From: Seriola aureovittata
Taxonomy: Eukaryota; Chordata; Actinopteri; Carangiformes; Carangidae
DNA: 64,000 bases
Assembly (NCBI RefSeq): GCF_021018895.1
Contig: NC_079383.1
Location: forward strand, 21,123,853-21,187,852
Direction: 5' to 3'
A program made the translations under genes and the position numbers. Below the pieces are notes generated by a model that saw only the letters and a program-made list of their open reading frames with translations, did no database searches and was not told the DNA's origin. Below, piece by piece: positions 63,047-64,000 of the stretch (the stretch's first letter is position 1; the number at the start of each line of letters is the position of its first letter).

Positions 63047-64000
63047 CAACATGCTGCTCTACTTAGTTTAACTTAGCATACTTATATACTTAAGAAATGT
63101 AAAAGAATTATGAACAAAATACACTTAAAAGGATGAAAAGTTAAATTAAATATGTTTACATTTGACATGCAAACACTAAATAATGGGACTTAAAATGAAG
63201 CGTTACCCTCATGATGAACTGTAAATTCATCTGAAGGTTCCTGGAAAGAACTAATATGGTACAAATTATCAGGAAAATGGACACACTGTCGACTGGTGCA
63301 ATTACAGTCATTAAGTCGTTATTTTTGCTGTTGTCATGGAAATTTCTCCATATAAACCCTATAAACCCTAATTAAATACAATTAACTGTCTCAGAACATT
63401 GCCTGTACTTGAGCTTTAATTTGTAATCTCTTATAATATTACGAAGGAAATAACATGTAAAATAAATCATTGCATCCAATCTTAACTGTTTTGTACAGCA
63501 GAGTGAGAATCAGGTTCTTTGCCAAGTTGGTTCTCACATGCTTTTGGTGCGTAACAATAAGATGGACAAATATAAAAAGAAAGATGGAGCAAAGCAAGAA
63601 CTGCAAGTCTGACAGTTTAAATATAAATAGAAACATTTTACAATAAAACATCTGCGATAAAAATGTGAGAAAACATAATAAAAAACTATAAATATAACAC
63701 AAATATGTAGAATGTGCAATATGAATGGGGTAAATGTGCAACAGTAAGACATACTGCTGTTTTGTTTAATCTATAATAACTGCCATCATTTGCTCTGTAT
63801 GGAAAATCTTTAGTAATTAGTAACTAGAAATAAATGTAGTGTGTAAAAAGTTGAATATTTTAAAGTGACATGACGTGGAAACAAGCATGCATACCTCACA
63901 AGTGTACTTAAGTACCAGGTTCCATGTGTCACGTAGATAAAATCCTCCATCACAAACTGGTAGTTTATAGTGTAAGTAACTTCCAACAGAGGCATTTTCT
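63045..64000. other. A/T-rich non-coding DNA to the window edge
   Basis: Strongly A/T-rich. The 100-codon minus frame at 63439-63741 is Phe/Leu/Ile-rich as expected from composition. Nothing recognised. Confidence 0.5.

Noticed and set aside
63439..63741. 100-residue hydrophobic minus-strand frame
   Set aside because: A/T-rich DNA yields Phe/Ile/Leu/Tyr codons by composition; no positive-inside pattern or start context.
1..64000. tRNA genes, tRNA-derived SINE promoters, rRNA, CRISPR arrays and microRNA hairpins
   Set aside because: Looked for the GGTTCGA box, A/B-box pairs, regular spaced repeats and a few familiar miRNA seeds by eye; none found. A computational scan (tRNAscan, RNAfold) could still reveal hairpins I missed.

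Overview
The window looks like a gene-poor stretch of a ray-finned fish genome, most likely a percomorph teleost. The reasons are many long CA/GT, poly-C/poly-G and AT microsatellites, AT-rich unique DNA, and several short dispersed repeats I recognise as high-copy in percomorphs: the TTAGCTTAGCATAAAGAC element, the element with tandem TGACCTTTGACC, the TAGCATGCTAACATG element and the GGGCGTAGGTTTG element. I see no bacterial features, no rRNA or tRNA gene, and no complete protein-coding gene I can name. The longest open frame (222 codons, minus strand, about 5.4-6.0 kb) sits in a GC-rich block open on both strands and runs through a poly-C tract, so I do not call it a gene.

Layout. 0-6.3 kb: unique DNA with several enhancer-like blocks, one dispersed repeat (3.6-3.8 kb) and a 35-nt poly-C. 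6.8-7.3 kb: a copy of repeat family A. 8.6-9.6 kb: enhancer-like blocks. 10.4-12.8 kb: repeat family D, then an inverted pair of family A. 12.9-14.8 kb: an enhancer-like block with a SOX palindrome, then a CpG-rich block with a TATA-like box and a signal-peptide-like ORF. 17.5-20.7 kb: enhancer-like blocks. 20.8-23.3 kb: AT-rich DNA, a TA/CA microsatellite and a 39-bp minisatellite. 24-27.4 kb and 30.7-33.1 kb: more enhancer-like blocks around repeats. 34.6-36.3 kb: a candidate exon with very good splice sites and one of the most enhancer-like blocks. 36.9-37.4 kb: a MITE-like element with 20-bp internal repeats. 38.5-41.0 kb: a cluster of candidate plus-strand exons, including a two-exon, phase-compatible 3' end. 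42-48 kb: repeat-rich, including a degraded, internally deleted L1-type LINE (minus strand) and a nuclear-receptor-site-bearing repeat. 49.6-56.3 kb: dense enhancer-like DNA broken by a very long GT...CA inverted microsatellite pair. 56.3-64 kb: a second, duplicated copy of the nuclear-receptor-site repeat, a POU/forkhead/homeodomain cluster at 58.6-58.9 kb, and simple repeats.

Interpretation (inference): the texture is that of a developmental-gene regulatory desert or one very large intron: unique, motif-rich, non-coding blocks separated by young repeats. 'Enhancer-like' here means only that a stretch is unique, free of simple repeats and rich in TAAT, CAATCA, GATA, SOX or octamer cores. Without an alignment I cannot show conservation. 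Candidate exons rest on splice-site consensus and open frames only, and several will be chance matches.
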